Source: a virus. Taken from it: a stretch of 28,114 nucleotides of DNA. Made by a program: the position numbers and the translations under genes. Numbering within the stretch: the first letter of the stretch is position 1; each line of letters begins with the position of its first letter. The stretch is taken from IMG/VR virus record IMGVR_UViG_3300025543_000147, positions 1 to 28,114 of that record. One strand, 5' to 3'. Shown here one piece after another: positions 1 to 9,535 of this stretch. The notes beneath the pieces were generated by a model, which saw only the letters and a program-made list of their open reading frames with translations, searched no databases and had not been told where the DNA came from.

Positions 1-1506
1 GTAACCGATGCCGCTGGTGGGTACACCGTAGGAGACTACGTAGTATTTAGCAACGCTACCGCAGTAGGTGGGTTAACTATAGACGGTGAGTACACCATAG
101 AAAGCACTGGGGTAGGTACATACACTATTGATGCGGGCAGTAACGCGTCGTCTTCGGCTACAGGTGGTGGCACCGTAACTGCTGAGTACCTTATATCACC
201 CGGCCCCGAAATAACCGTCCCATTGACTGGTTGGAGTGCGTCTACATGGGGTTCTGGAACTTGGGGTTTAGGTGCGACTGGCGCAGAAGAACTACGTATA
301 TGGTCTCAAAGCAACTTCGGCGAAGATTTAGTATTCGGCTATCGTGGTAGTGCGCTTTATTATTGGGATACATCGTCCGGTACTTTGGCTCGTGCGGTGC
401 TTGTATCGTCTCTAAGTGGCGCATCTAACGTACCCGCTAGTCAGAATCAGATACTTGTCTCAGACACTAGTCGATTTGTATTTTGTTTCGGGTGCCCAGA
501 AATAGGCTCTGCTGATTTAGACCCCATGCTTATTCGTTGGTCAGATCAAGAAGACATAACAAACTGGCTACCAGCACCTACAAACCAGTCAGGTAGTTTG
601 CGTCTATCTTCTGGAGCCGAAATCATAACCGCTACACAAGCACGTCAGGAAATACTGGTCTGGACAAACTCGTCAATGTATTCGTTGCAGTATGTTGGAC
701 CCGATATCGTGTGGTCCTCTCAGTTACTAGGCAGCAACATATCTATCGCATCAAGCAAATGCACCGCCTATGCAAGCGGTATCGCGTACTGGATGGGTAA
801 AGACAAGTTCTACGCCTATGACGGTCGTGTTCAGCCCCTACCTTGTAATGTACGTAAGTTTATATTTAACGACATAAACCGAGATCAATACGAGCAGGTG
901 TTTGCGGGAACTAATGAAGGGTTCCATGAAATCTGGTGGTTCTATTGTTCAGAAGGCTCAACTACTATTGACCGCTATGTAATATTCAACTATCTAGACA
1001 ACATCTGGTACTACGGCACGTTAGGTCGCACAGCTTGGATAGATACAGGACTAAGTAATTACCCAGTAGCTGCTACGTACGCTAACAACCTTGTTGAGCA
1101 TGAAAACGGGGTAGACGACAACACTACAGCAACCCCACAACCAATACCTGCGTACGTTACCTCGGCTGAATTTGATCTAGAAGATGGGCATACGTTTGCG
1201 TTCATTCATAGGATACTACCGGACGTATCGTTTGATGGGTCAACTGCAGATAGCCCCAGTGTGAATATGACATTGCTACCACTCAAAAACTCTGGTTCGG
1301 GATACCAAGATCCCGCTTCTGAAGGTGGTACCAACCAAGCTACCGTAACAAGATCGGCTACAGTGCCTGTAGAACAGTATACAGGGCAGGTTTTTGTGCG
1401 CGTGCGAGGTAGGCAGATGTCTATAAAGATAGAGTCAGAGGACTTGGGCGTGCAGTGGCAGTTAGGTTCGCCTAGAGTAGATATGCGGTCGGATGGTAGA
1501 CGTTAA
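1..1506 (+). CDS. Tail/head-closure structural protein, C-terminal part
   Basis: The frame is open from base 1 with no stop, so this is the C-terminal ~501 residues of a gene that begins outside the window. A TTG at 223 could be read as a start, but the 74 upstream codons read as protein of the same style (Gly/Thr/Ser-rich beta segments such as VGGLTIDGEYTIES), so no internal start is assigned. The rest is rich in Trp, Tyr, Asn and Gly, with blade-like segments (ITNWLPAPTNQSGSLRLS, GIAYWMGKDKFYAYDG, YVIFNYLDNIWYYG) spaced as in beta-propeller phage proteins of the P22 gp10 packaged-DNA-stabilisation type. That family assignment comes from recalled pattern, not alignment. The stop overlaps the next ATG by one base, which suggests translational coupling in a late operon. 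A virion tail or connector role is likely; the exact position in the particle is unknown. Confidence 0.75.
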   Translation, partial: VTDAAGGYTVGDYVVFSNATAVGGLTIDGEYTIESTGVGTYTIDAGSNASSSATGGGTVTAEYLISPGPEITVPLTGWSASTWGSGTWGLGATGAEELRIWSQSNFGEDLVFGYRGSALYYWDTSSGTLARAVLVSSLSGASNVPASQNQILVSDTSRFVFCFGCPEIGSADLDPMLIRWSDQEDITNWLPAPTNQSGSLRLSSGAEIITATQARQEILVWTNSSMYSLQYVGPDIVWSSQLLGSNISIASSKCTAYASGIAYWMGKDKFYAYDGRVQPLPCNVRKFIFNDINRDQYEQVFAGTNEGFHEIWWFYCSEGSTTIDRYVIFNYLDNIWYYGTLGRTAWIDTGLSNYPVAATYANNLVEHENGVDDNTTATPQPIPAYVTSAEFDLEDGHTFAFIHRILPDVSFDGSTADSPSVNMTLLPLKNSGSGYQDPASEGGTNQATVTRSATVPVEQYTGQVFVRVRGRQMSIKIESEDLGVQWQLGSPRVDMRSDGRR

Positions 1507-2129
1507 TGGCTAATGAGATAGAGAAGATTGAGCCCCCTGCCTTACCGTTAGCTACAGGTACGTACAGTAGGCAATACCAAGATCAGACCAACAACATCCT
1601 CCGTTTGTTCTTTAACAGGATAACTTCTTTGGTTAGAGCACTATTATCCACCAACGACGGCGGTAGGTTTTTGTATTTTCCTAGAGGTTTGTTTTACAGC
1701 ACGACCAACCAAACTGCTGTCGCCACTAACACAGGCTATCCTGTTGAAATGGAAGTTACTTACATCGGTAACGGAATATCGGTGCAAGGTACCAATAATT
1801 CACGGGTTACGGTTAATGCAGATGGGATATATAATTTCCAACTAACGCTTATGACACAACACACTAACTCTTCGGACGTTACAATATGGACGTGGATAAA
1901 TAAATCAGGCAGTGTAGTGGCTTATGGCGGACAAAAGCAGTCAGTGAAAGGTAATGGAGACCATACAGTTTTTTGGAACTTCAGTATCGACATGGTGTCA
2001 GGAGACTATATAGAAATGTATTGGGCAACAAATGATATCGCTCTTAGTCTTCACTCAGAAGCCCCAACGTCACCACACCCCGGTGTTCCCTCTGTTATAT
2101 TAGCGGTCTCTTTCGTGAGTAATTTATAA
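1506..2129 (+). CDS. Virion protein with C1q-like beta-sandwich domain
   Basis: A 207-residue protein. Residues 1-50 form a short helical segment (YQDQTNNILRLFFNRITSLV) that could be a trimerising or anchoring stem. Residues ~60-207 alternate hydrophobic and polar residues in strands with the layout of C1q/TNF-like jelly rolls found on phage tail proteins: an aromatic first strand (LYFPRGLFYSTTNQTA), a middle strand before VTVNADGIYNFQLTL, then FWNFSIDMVSGDYIEMYW and a hydrophobic last strand near VILAVSFV. Such domains usually trimerise on fibres or tail appendages and can bind a receptor. The ATG overlaps the stop of the preceding gene by one base and its own stop overlaps the next ATG by one base, so it sits in a tightly coupled set. 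The fold is inferred from pattern; no catalytic residues are apparent. Confidence 0.65.
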   Translation: MANEIEKIEPPALPLATGTYSRQYQDQTNNILRLFFNRITSLVRALLSTNDGGRFLYFPRGLFYSTTNQTAVATNTGYPVEMEVTYIGNGISVQGTNNSRVTVNADGIYNFQLTLMTQHTNSSDVTIWTWINKSGSVVAYGGQKQSVKGNGDHTVFWNFSIDMVSGDYIEMYWATNDIALSLHSEAPTSPHPGVPSVILAVSFVSNL

Positions 2130-5100
2130 TGGATTATGAGATTGGATCTATAGACATTGGCGATTTGCCTGACTATAACCTACCAGAACCTACTATATCG
2201 CTTGTAAATTACGATGCTGAAACAGGAATCGTAGAGTTTAGTGATGGGTCTACGTACAACACAAATACAGCTGAGTACATTGCTGGAGAGGGATCTTACA
2301 CAGATCCTAGTTATGTAAGTAACCAAGTATACGCTACGCGGTTTGGTGAGCGTGCCCCACAAATAGTAGAGTACTTTGACCGTTGGCAGAACTTACTGTC
2401 CAGTGGTGCGGAGATACCTCAAGATATAGATAAGCGCGATGATGCGTTTAACGAAACGATCTACTTTACTGATCCTGATTACCAAGGCTTCCAAGATCCG
2501 TCTCCAATAACATGGGCAGCGCAAAATTTAAAATCCTTTGAGGATATCCGCACCCTTGCAGACTTACCTGATTATTTGTCGATTTACGACGATTATAAAA
2601 ACTCTGAAGACATTATCACTTCTGAGACCGTATCTGATGCCTATTGGACGTTACTAAGTGGGGATGGTCCAGAAGCCGCCCTATCCGAGTACTACGGCAC
2701 TGATGTTAATCTTGGTGACACTACAGGAGCGGACTACAGCAATATAAGCAAATACGGCGACATAGGTGAGGAAGAATTTAGGCAATTCCAGTCCATAATC
2801 AAACCTATCCTAGAGACGTCAGTGCCTTATGTAATGCTGACACAGGGTTTAGACTACACCGATGCTGTTGAGTACACTTACACGCACGATCCTATGGCTG
2901 CCGCTGTTTATACGGCGTACGGAGTAGATCTATACCGCCAAACAAGTGATGGCTCTACGTATATCTTTGACCCAATTTTAGGGCAGGAGATGCGTTCTTT
3001 GGAGGTAAAAGACCCTAACCTCCGTGACATTATGCCGACTATTGCTCAAATTATAGTTATAACTACAGCTACGTATGGGCTTGGTAACTTGTTTAGCAGT
3101 ATGTACGCAAACGCGGGGTTATCTGGTACTTCAATCGGAGCTTCATCTGGATCTGCAGATATAGGCGCGACTTTGGCTGAAATATCCGCGTCGCAGGGGG
3201 CTACGTCTGGTTCTGCACTTCAAAATATTATTGCTACTGCTACTGGAGGCACTGCTGGAGCCGGTTCAGCCGCCGTACAAGCTGGATCTGCCGCTTCGAT
3301 TGCTGGACAAGCCACAGCCGCTGCTCTTATAACTCTTGCCCAAACAGGAGATGTAGAACAAGCGCTTAAATCTGCTGTACTTGCTGGAGGTACCGACTTC
3401 CTAGCTAACAGCAATATTGTGAGATCTACGCTCGATTCGTTTGCACAATACGTAGGTATCGACGGAATAGAATTAAACTTATCTATTGGGGACGCAGCCT
3501 CTGTTCCTGCAGGGACGCTGGCGAGTTCGGCAGCCGCTTCGTTAGGTTCTCTATTTGACATATTAACTAGTGGCGGGTTCGGTGGAGCAGGTGCAGGTGC
3601 GCTTTGTTTTGCTCCTCCTTGTGAACCCGGAACTATATTTGTAGGTAATGCACTTAATGCTGTAGGGAACGTGGCAGACGAGGTAATATCGTCGGGAGTT
3701 ATTGGTGGCCCCCTTGCAGGTGCAGGTGCAACAGGAATTACTGCGGCTCAGTTTTGGAACGAGTTTAGGAACCAGTGGTACAACTACAAACCAGACGAAA
3801 ACAACGTTGATGACCCCAACGCCAATTTACCCGGCTTTGATATTTTACCTGAAGACAGTACCGCGCTTAAATTAGCTAAATCGTTGGCTAACTCGTTTGG
3901 CGACACGCTTGCGCCGCAGGTTATGTACAACAAAAACACTGGCGAGTGGGAAGAGTCATATCAATTTAGTGATTGGTTACAGGAAAACGTACAGAAGTTT
4001 GCGGATAACATTGACGACGACGTAACCGACGCAGCTAAAGAGTTCCTGAAAAAAGCCGTAGATAACGCAGAAGAGACGGGCGATAGAACTCGTTTGATGT
4101 GGTCCACTATCGCTATAAACACTGGCGGTGAGATGCTCAAGTGGCTGAATACTACATTCACATCAATGGAAAAGTACGACCCAGATACCCCCCTTGCTAA
4201 ATTTGCTGGCGAATTACAAGGTTTAGCGGAAGCCGCCCAGCCAGAAGATTTTAAAGCTCGCGTGCGAGAAATGGATGCAGCTTACGCCAATGCCGAGTCT
4301 ATATCGGATGCAGCTGCGGCTCTATACGGATCATTTGAAGAGACTCCAGCAGATTTTTTCTATCACTACCTAGCTGGTGAGGTCGCAGAAGAAGCTGCAC
4401 AGTTCGGTATTTCTGCTATCGCTGGAGGTACGGCAGGGGCATTAAGTTACTTCAAAAACCGTGGAGAAGATTTCGCCAAAGCCGTAGCTAAAAAAGCCTC
4501 AAAGCAAGCCGCTGTCGGTGCGGACATGCTAACTGGTTGGATCGAAGGTTATGGCGGTGAAGCAGCTGGTGCCTACGAAGAAGCAAAAGCACTGGCTCTA
4601 AAGCAGGGCATGGGTGAAGAGGAAGCTGAAGAATACGCACAGACTCTCGCTAACCAAGTTGGTATGACCTCAGCTATTTCGGAGATGGCAGCAAGCGCCC
4701 TTGGGTTAGATGCTATTACTAACTTTATAGCAGGTAAGCGTGGTGAAGGCTCTGCGTTTATTCAAGCGGCTATTACTACCGCAATAGAGGGTGCTACTGA
4801 AGCGGTGCAGGGTGGCATTGTAAGCCTAGTTAAAAACTGGGGGCTTAGTGATATAGATCCTACTATCGACGTCAATTTAGAAGTAGGAAAAGATGCGTTA
4901 TTAGAGGGTCTACTTGGCACATTTATTGGTGGAGGTGTTGGCAGTGCTCAAGCATTTTCGGACGCGTTGCGTGTTAACGTTAAAGTACAAGAGGAAATAG
5001 GTCGCGCCACAATAAACAACCCCGACGATCCAGCAGCGGCGGCAGAAGAAGTAAAAGAGACGTTTAATAACCCAGATAGCTTCTACAACCAAGCTATGCA

Positions 5101-7921
5101 GGGCTTTAGAGAAGACTTTGGGGTTGACTTTACCAATGTGGTAAACACCGTAACTAGTAGTGATATACTCAACACGGTGTATGACCCGGGTTACACGTCT
5201 ACTGAAGAAGTAAAAGACGCGTTTAATGCGTTAGGCTATGAGGGTTTTACTCCCACTTACGAAGATATGCTGAATATCCTTAACGGGGCGTACGATAACA
5301 GTACAGTGCAGAGTGCCGTATTAGACTATGCCGAACCGTTATACACAAGCAGGGGCGACATACTAGCCGCTGCCGAAGACGCTGGAGTTACGTTAACTGA
5401 AGAACAAATTTCCGGTCTTATAGGGCGTAATGACGGCACCGACGTTGGTACCAAGATAGCTGAGTTATTGCCCGATCCTAACAACCTTAGCTCGCAGACA
5501 GTGCATATCGACTATGACACGAGCACGTACTATTTCTCAGATGGCTCTACGTTTAATTCAGACACAGGCGTATTTTCTTCTGGTTCGATTGATGCCGACG
5601 GTAATATCACATACGCAGATGGGTCTGTGTACAGCCCAGATACAGGAGATATAACTAACGCTTCTGGAGTATCTACAACTGCAACAACGCAAATCAGCAG
5701 TACCGGTAACAACGACGGCACAGGAACAACATGGTTCGATGAAGCAAGCGACGCAGATAAAGGCGTTGCCAACACGTTGTGGGGGTTATACCAAAACGCA
5801 ATTAACTCTAACGACCAGAATACCGCAGACCAATTTCTAACTATGTATAGGAATCTTACTGGGGTAGACATACAACCACCAGACTACGAGCCACCTGATG
5901 ATGGAGGAGGCGGCACTGGGCAAAATCCTGATAGTGGACAAAACCCTACTGGTGGAGTGGACTTAACTAACCTACTAAATCAACTTATCCAGAACGGTGC
6001 TACTACTGAGCAAATAGATAATCTACGCACCGAGATCATTGGGTTGATGGGTAACGTTGCCTCTCAAGAATCCGTTGATGCTGTACAAGATACTGTAGAC
6101 GAAATACTTACCTCCCTTACCGACGTAGCTAAACAGTCCACGTTAGTAGCGTTCCGCGATCAGCTGTTTAATATGATAAGCGGACTTGCATCACAGTCTA
6201 GTGTAGATTCTCTTGCGGCGCGAGTAGCGGCAAACGAAGCAGCGGGTATGACCCGTGACGAAGCTACACAAAAAGCAATTCAAGATTTGTCCGCTCAACT
6301 TGGTGTGGGTATAGACGAATTAGCCGCTGCTATTAATGAGAACCGAGATGCTATAGGCGACATTGGTATCAGCATAGACGAGCTTAATACCGCAGTTACC
6401 AGCATCCAAGACCAACTTAAAAACGTAGCGAGTCAAACAAGCGTAAATGAAATACGCACGCTCATGGAGCAGTACCAAGCTCAAAACATGAGTCAGTTTG
6501 AAGCACTACAACAAGCTATAGCGGATATATCTGCGCAAACTGGGAAAACTCCTGAGAGCATACTCGCCGAAATTGCTGCGAATAGAGATGCTATAAACGC
6601 GTTAGGGGTAGATATTGGAACTCTTAACGAAGCAGTTATAAGCATACAGAATCAGTTAAAAGACGTAGCCACTAGAGATCAAGTAGAAAATCTAAGCGCG
6701 TTAGTTACTCAATACGAAGCAGCAGGTCTAAGTAGAGACGCGGCGCTTCAGCAAGCTATTAAAGATTTGTCAGAGCAAACTGGTCAGTCAGTTGTAGAAA
6801 TCCAAGCTGCACTAGCTGCAAATCAAGACACCTTAGATGAGTTTGGGCTAAATCTTAATGAGCTAAATACTGCAGTTACCAACATCCAAGAGCAGTTAAA
6901 GAATGTAGCTACTAAAGACCAAGTAGAGAATCTAAGTAACTTAGTTGCTCAGTATGAAGCCGACGGCTTGAGCAGAGACGAGGCTCTTCAGCAAGCTATT
7001 AAAGATTTGTCAGAGCAAACTGGTCAGTCAGTCGAAGAGATCCAAGCCGCACTAGCTACAAATCAAGATACCTTAAATGAGTTTGGGTTGAACCTAAACG
7101 AGTTGAACACCGCTGTTGGTAGCATTCAGGAGCAGTTAAAGAACGTAGCTTCGCAAAGCAGTGTAGATCGGTTACTAGAACTCATAAACGAGTATGAAGC
7201 CGCAGGTCAAAATAGAGACACCGCTACTCAGAACGCAATATCTGACCTGTCTACACAGCTTGGTACTACCGAACAGAACTTAATTAACGAAATATTAGGG
7301 TCAGAGCAACGTATAACAGGTGAGATAAACACCATTGCCGATCTTATTGGGAAACCGCCTTCGGCAGTTACGGATGCAGATATTGATTTTGTTTCAGACA
7401 TCATTGCCCAGCAAGAAGCTCTAGGAGAGTTGTTTGAGTACACCCAACAACAGTTGGCATACGACGTAACTGGCGATGGCGTAATTGATGCTACTGACCT
7501 AGATATTTTACAGCGTGCTCTACAAGGCGAAGACGTAGATATATCTTTAGCTTCACAGTTTCAACCCACTGGTCTGTATGGATATAACCAACAACTCGCA
7601 CAGCAAACGCAAGGCACGGTTATAGATCAAGCTACGCAAACTAGAGACTTAGTTACTTCAGAAGCAGAAAGAACTAGATTAGAAGGTATAGCGGGAGATT
7701 TGCTTGGTATACTAGAACCTTCAGATATTACAGGTAGGAAAGTTACTGTTGATACACCTGACCCTGCTAGGATAGGATACCTATATGATTTTAGTAGTAT
7801 CTTTGCTACTCCTCAACAAGAAGGTATGTTTGTGAGTCCTTACGGCGGACAGAGAGGGTATGCAAAAGGTGGTACTGTATTAGACATTAATGATGAGTTA
7901 CTTAAACTCCTAGAGAGGTAA
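2129..7921 (+). CDS. Giant virion protein (1930 aa) with helical repeats and EF-hand-like loop
   Basis: Layout seen in the translation: residues 1-300 acidic and aromatic; ~311-480 hydrophobic, Ala/Gly/Ser-rich and possibly membrane-active; ~500-800 mostly helical; ~800-944 a helical module ending in a glycine-zipper stretch (LLEGLLGTFIGGGVGS); ~1125-1180 two YxDGSxY beta-hairpin repeats whose third relative lies at residues ~27-50; a Gly-rich linker (DDGGGGTG); ~1352-1720 five 80-residue tandem helical repeats; ~1779-1790 an EF-hand/dockerin-like loop (DVTGDGVIDATD); and a C-terminus with DFSSIFATPQQEGMFVSP followed by YAKGG. The C-terminal signature is one I recognise from large structural proteins of marine phages. 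Its place between tail and ejection-type genes and its size suggest an internal or tail-associated virion protein with a long helical stalk. It could instead be a fibre or tape-measure-like protein. No enzyme motif was found. Confidence 0.7.
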   Translation: MDYEIGSIDIGDLPDYNLPEPTISLVNYDAETGIVEFSDGSTYNTNTAEYIAGEGSYTDPSYVSNQVYATRFGERAPQIVEYFDRWQNLLSSGAEIPQDIDKRDDAFNETIYFTDPDYQGFQDPSPITWAAQNLKSFEDIRTLADLPDYLSIYDDYKNSEDIITSETVSDAYWTLLSGDGPEAALSEYYGTDVNLGDTTGADYSNISKYGDIGEEEFRQFQSIIKPILETSVPYVMLTQGLDYTDAVEYTYTHDPMAAAVYTAYGVDLYRQTSDGSTYIFDPILGQEMRSLEVKDPNLRDIMPTIAQIIVITTATYGLGNLFSSMYANAGLSGTSIGASSGSADIGATLAEISASQGATSGSALQNIIATATGGTAGAGSAAVQAGSAASIAGQATAAALITLAQTGDVEQALKSAVLAGGTDFLANSNIVRSTLDSFAQYVGIDGIELNLSIGDAASVPAGTLASSAAASLGSLFDILTSGGFGGAGAGALCFAPPCEPGTIFVGNALNAVGNVADEVISSGVIGGPLAGAGATGITAAQFWNEFRNQWYNYKPDENNVDDPNANLPGFDILPEDSTALKLAKSLANSFGDTLAPQVMYNKNTGEWEESYQFSDWLQENVQKFADNIDDDVTDAAKEFLKKAVDNAEETGDRTRLMWSTIAINTGGEMLKWLNTTFTSMEKYDPDTPLAKFAGELQGLAEAAQPEDFKARVREMDAAYANAESISDAAAALYGSFEETPADFFYHYLAGEVAEEAAQFGISAIAGGTAGALSYFKNRGEDFAKAVAKKASKQAAVGADMLTGWIEGYGGEAAGAYEEAKALALKQGMGEEEAEEYAQTLANQVGMTSAISEMAASALGLDAITNFIAGKRGEGSAFIQAAITTAIEGATEAVQGGIVSLVKNWGLSDIDPTIDVNLEVGKDALLEGLLGTFIGGGVGSAQAFSDALRVNVKVQEEIGRATINNPDDPAAAAEEVKETFNNPDSFYNQAMQGFREDFGVDFTNVVNTVTSSDILNTVYDPGYTSTEEVKDAFNALGYEGFTPTYEDMLNILNGAYDNSTVQSAVLDYAEPLYTSRGDILAAAEDAGVTLTEEQISGLIGRNDGTDVGTKIAELLPDPNNLSSQTVHIDYDTSTYYFSDGSTFNSDTGVFSSGSIDADGNITYADGSVYSPDTGDITNASGVSTTATTQISSTGNNDGTGTTWFDEASDADKGVANTLWGLYQNAINSNDQNTADQFLTMYRNLTGVDIQPPDYEPPDDGGGGTGQNPDSGQNPTGGVDLTNLLNQLIQNGATTEQIDNLRTEIIGLMGNVASQESVDAVQDTVDEILTSLTDVAKQSTLVAFRDQLFNMISGLASQSSVDSLAARVAANEAAGMTRDEATQKAIQDLSAQLGVGIDELAAAINENRDAIGDIGISIDELNTAVTSIQDQLKNVASQTSVNEIRTLMEQYQAQNMSQFEALQQAIADISAQTGKTPESILAEIAANRDAINALGVDIGTLNEAVISIQNQLKDVATRDQVENLSALVTQYEAAGLSRDAALQQAIKDLSEQTGQSVVEIQAALAANQDTLDEFGLNLNELNTAVTNIQEQLKNVATKDQVENLSNLVAQYEADGLSRDEALQQAIKDLSEQTGQSVEEIQAALATNQDTLNEFGLNLNELNTAVGSIQEQLKNVASQSSVDRLLELINEYEAAGQNRDTATQNAISDLSTQLGTTEQNLINEILGSEQRITGEINTIADLIGKPPSAVTDADIDFVSDIIAQQEALGELFEYTQQQLAYDVTGDGVIDATDLDILQRALQGEDVDISLASQFQPTGLYGYNQQLAQQTQGTVIDQATQTRDLVTSEAERTRLEGIAGDLLGILEPSDITGRKVTVDTPDPARIGYLYDFSSIFATPQQEGMFVSPYGGQRGYAKGGTVLDINDELLKLLER
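6181..7290 (+). repeat. 240-bp in-frame tandem repeats, 4 full and 1 partial copy
   Basis: Copies begin near 6181, 6421, 6661, 6901 and 7141 with an exact 240-bp period (80 codons), all inside the 1930-aa gene. Each encodes a conserved pattern: NVAxQxxV, then YEAxGxxRDxAxQxAIxDLS, then a Gly-Gln link, then ELNTAVxxIQxQLK. Copies 3 and 4 are the closest at DNA level, sharing for example a run that starts at 6754 and again at 6994, while the outer copies are more diverged. This points to duplication followed by divergence, with the inner pair youngest. The heptad-like spacing of Leu, Ile and Ala suggests a coiled-coil stalk whose length varies by whole repeats. Confidence 0.9.
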
Positions 7922-7922
7922 C

Positions 7923-8603
7923 ATGGGCGATTTTATTGATCTTATTGGGCGGTTATTTTCGGGGGGATCTGGTGGCTCCAGTGGTGGTCGCGGAGGTGAT
8001 AGTATACTCGATCTTCTGGCTGCTTACGGTATAGTTGAGTCAGGTATTGGAGAAATGCGAACGCCTCAAGTAGGATACCAAGGCGAGATACCAGAATACC
8101 AAGTAGTTAGAGAGCGAGTCCCTACTACAGACGAAGGTAGACGCCCCGGCGAAGCTGGCAGACGTTACTTTAGTGACTTGTCGTACGCTAAAAAACCTGA
8201 GCAACAAGCCATGACAGTGCCTCAAGCGCAAATGGCGGCGCAGCAGCAAGCAGCTCAGCTAGCTCAACAGGAAGCAATGCGTCGTGCACAGGCAACCAAC
8301 CGAGCAGTATCTCAGATGGCATCGGGTGGACTAGCGTCTATTCAACCTAAAGGATACTACTTAGGTGGTGCTACAGACGGTATGGCAGATCAAGTTCCTG
8401 CATCTATTGATGGTGTGCAAGAAGCAAGATTAAGCGATGGTGAATTCGTAGTACCTGCAGACGTAGTAAGTCATTTAGGTAACGGTAATTCAAATGCTGG
8501 TGCTAAAGAACTTTATGGTATGATGGATAGAATACGAAAAGCGCGGACTGGTACTGCCAAACAAGGTAGAGAAGTCAACCCTACCAAATATACGCCAGCG
8601 TGA
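7923..8603 (+). CDS. Gly/Gln-rich virion protein with conserved DGMAD...DGEFVVPADVV C-terminus
   Basis: A 226-residue protein starting one base after the previous stop, with GAGG upstream of the ATG. Residues ~15-30 are a Gly/Ser-rich tract, ~95-130 an Ala/Gln-rich helix (AQMAAQQQAAQLAQQEAMRR), and ~130-215 a conserved block: QMASGGL, YYLGGATDGMADQVPA, EARLSDGEFVVPADVVSHLG and LYGMMDRIRKARTG. I recognise this block as recurring in structural proteins of marine phages, usually beside the giant internal virion genes, but no biochemical role is known to me. The Gly-Gly motif (MASGG, YLGG) also occurs in the preceding giant protein (YAKGG) and in the 561-aa protein downstream (MAGGG, FAEGG). A structural or assembly role is inferred from context only. 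Confidence 0.65.
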   Translation: MGDFIDLIGRLFSGGSGGSSGGRGGDSILDLLAAYGIVESGIGEMRTPQVGYQGEIPEYQVVRERVPTTDEGRRPGEAGRRYFSDLSYAKKPEQQAMTVPQAQMAAQQQAAQLAQQEAMRRAQATNRAVSQMASGGLASIQPKGYYLGGATDGMADQVPASIDGVQEARLSDGEFVVPADVVSHLGNGNSNAGAKELYGMMDRIRKARTGTAKQGREVNPTKYTPA

Positions 8604-8611
8604 GGTGAAAT

Positions 8612-9535
8612 ATGAGTAATACCACAAATACAGGATTAGGGGATAACATTGAGTCAAACCCTAACGTAGGTAAACAAACAGGGACTGAATCTTCTCTATC
8701 TTCGTGGGCTGGACCTTATGTAACAGAGATGCTGGGTAGAGGACGAGCTCTCGCCTCGCAACCTTATCAAGCTTATACAGGCCCACTTACGGCTGGGCAA
8801 TCTGCCGCTCAACAAGCGGCGTTCAGTGGCATAGCAGGGTTAGCAGTACCTACAGAACAGATGGGGGCGTTTACTCCACAGTCGTTCACCCAACAGGGCA
8901 CAGCTCAGCAATACATGAGCCCATACCTACAAGCTGCTCTAGAACCTCAGATCGCTGAAGCACGCCGACAAGCGGAGATCCAAAGACTACAAGACGCGGG
9001 ACGATTGACAAAAGCCGGTGCGTACGGTGGGTCTCGGCAAGCAGTTATGGAGTCTGAGCTTAACCGAAACTTGTTACGTAATGTAGCAGATATTACTGGT
9101 GCAGGGTACCAACAGGCGTTTACTCAAGCGCAGAACCAGTTTAATACTGAGCAACAACGTCAACAAGCTGCACAAGAATTGACCAACCAGTACGGACTGC
9201 AAGCGTTGCAGCGACAAGCAGAACTCGGCGCGCAAGAACGTGCAATAGGATCTGAAGGTATTATGGCTGACCGACAGCAGTTTGAAGAGGAACGAGACTT
9301 CCCCTACAAGCAAGTACAGTATATGCAGTCGTTACTTCAAGCACTACCGCTGCAGTCTCAATCGTATACGTACTCCGAGCCTAGTAAACTAGATACGATC
9401 CTTGGTGCACTAGGTAATGTGCGAGACCAAGGTGGAGTAAGTGGTATTTTAAACGCGCTGTTCGGTATCTTAGGAAGTGGTAACAGCGGGGAAGTAAATA
9501 GACCCGACTCTATGACAGGGGGTACCGAAGGATGA
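8612..9535 (+). CDS. Gln-rich internal/ejection-type virion protein
   Basis: A 307-residue protein with GAGGTGAA upstream of the ATG. The N-terminus is Gly/Asn/Ser-rich. Residues ~45-75 (YQAYTGPLTAGQSAAQQAAF) and ~105-155 (YMSPYLQAALEPQIAEARRQ, then GAYGGSRQAVMESELNRN) form a block I recognise from podovirus-like marine phages. Residues ~160-245 are a long Gln/Glu/Ala helix. The C-terminus is Gly-rich and hydrophobic (SGILNALFGILGSGNSG). The helical, Gln-rich makeup and the position just before the 561-aa and 2315-aa proteins resemble the three-gene internal-core or ejection cassettes of short-tailed phages, but no sequence match to T7 gp14-16 or P22 gp7/16/20 is claimed. The peptide EVNRPDSMT at residues 294-302 recurs in the next protein. 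The stop overlaps the next start by 4 bases (ATGA). Confidence 0.65.
   Translation: MSNTTNTGLGDNIESNPNVGKQTGTESSLSSWAGPYVTEMLGRGRALASQPYQAYTGPLTAGQSAAQQAAFSGIAGLAVPTEQMGAFTPQSFTQQGTAQQYMSPYLQAALEPQIAEARRQAEIQRLQDAGRLTKAGAYGGSRQAVMESELNRNLLRNVADITGAGYQQAFTQAQNQFNTEQQRQQAAQELTNQYGLQALQRQAELGAQERAIGSEGIMADRQQFEEERDFPYKQVQYMQSLLQALPLQSQSYTYSEPSKLDTILGALGNVRDQGGVSGILNALFGILGSGNSGEVNRPDSMTGGTEG

Noticed and set aside
223-1506. TTG at 223 as the start of the first gene
   Set aside because: The same frame is open back to base 1 and the upstream codons read as typical tail-protein sequence, so the gene is cut by the window edge rather than starting at 223.
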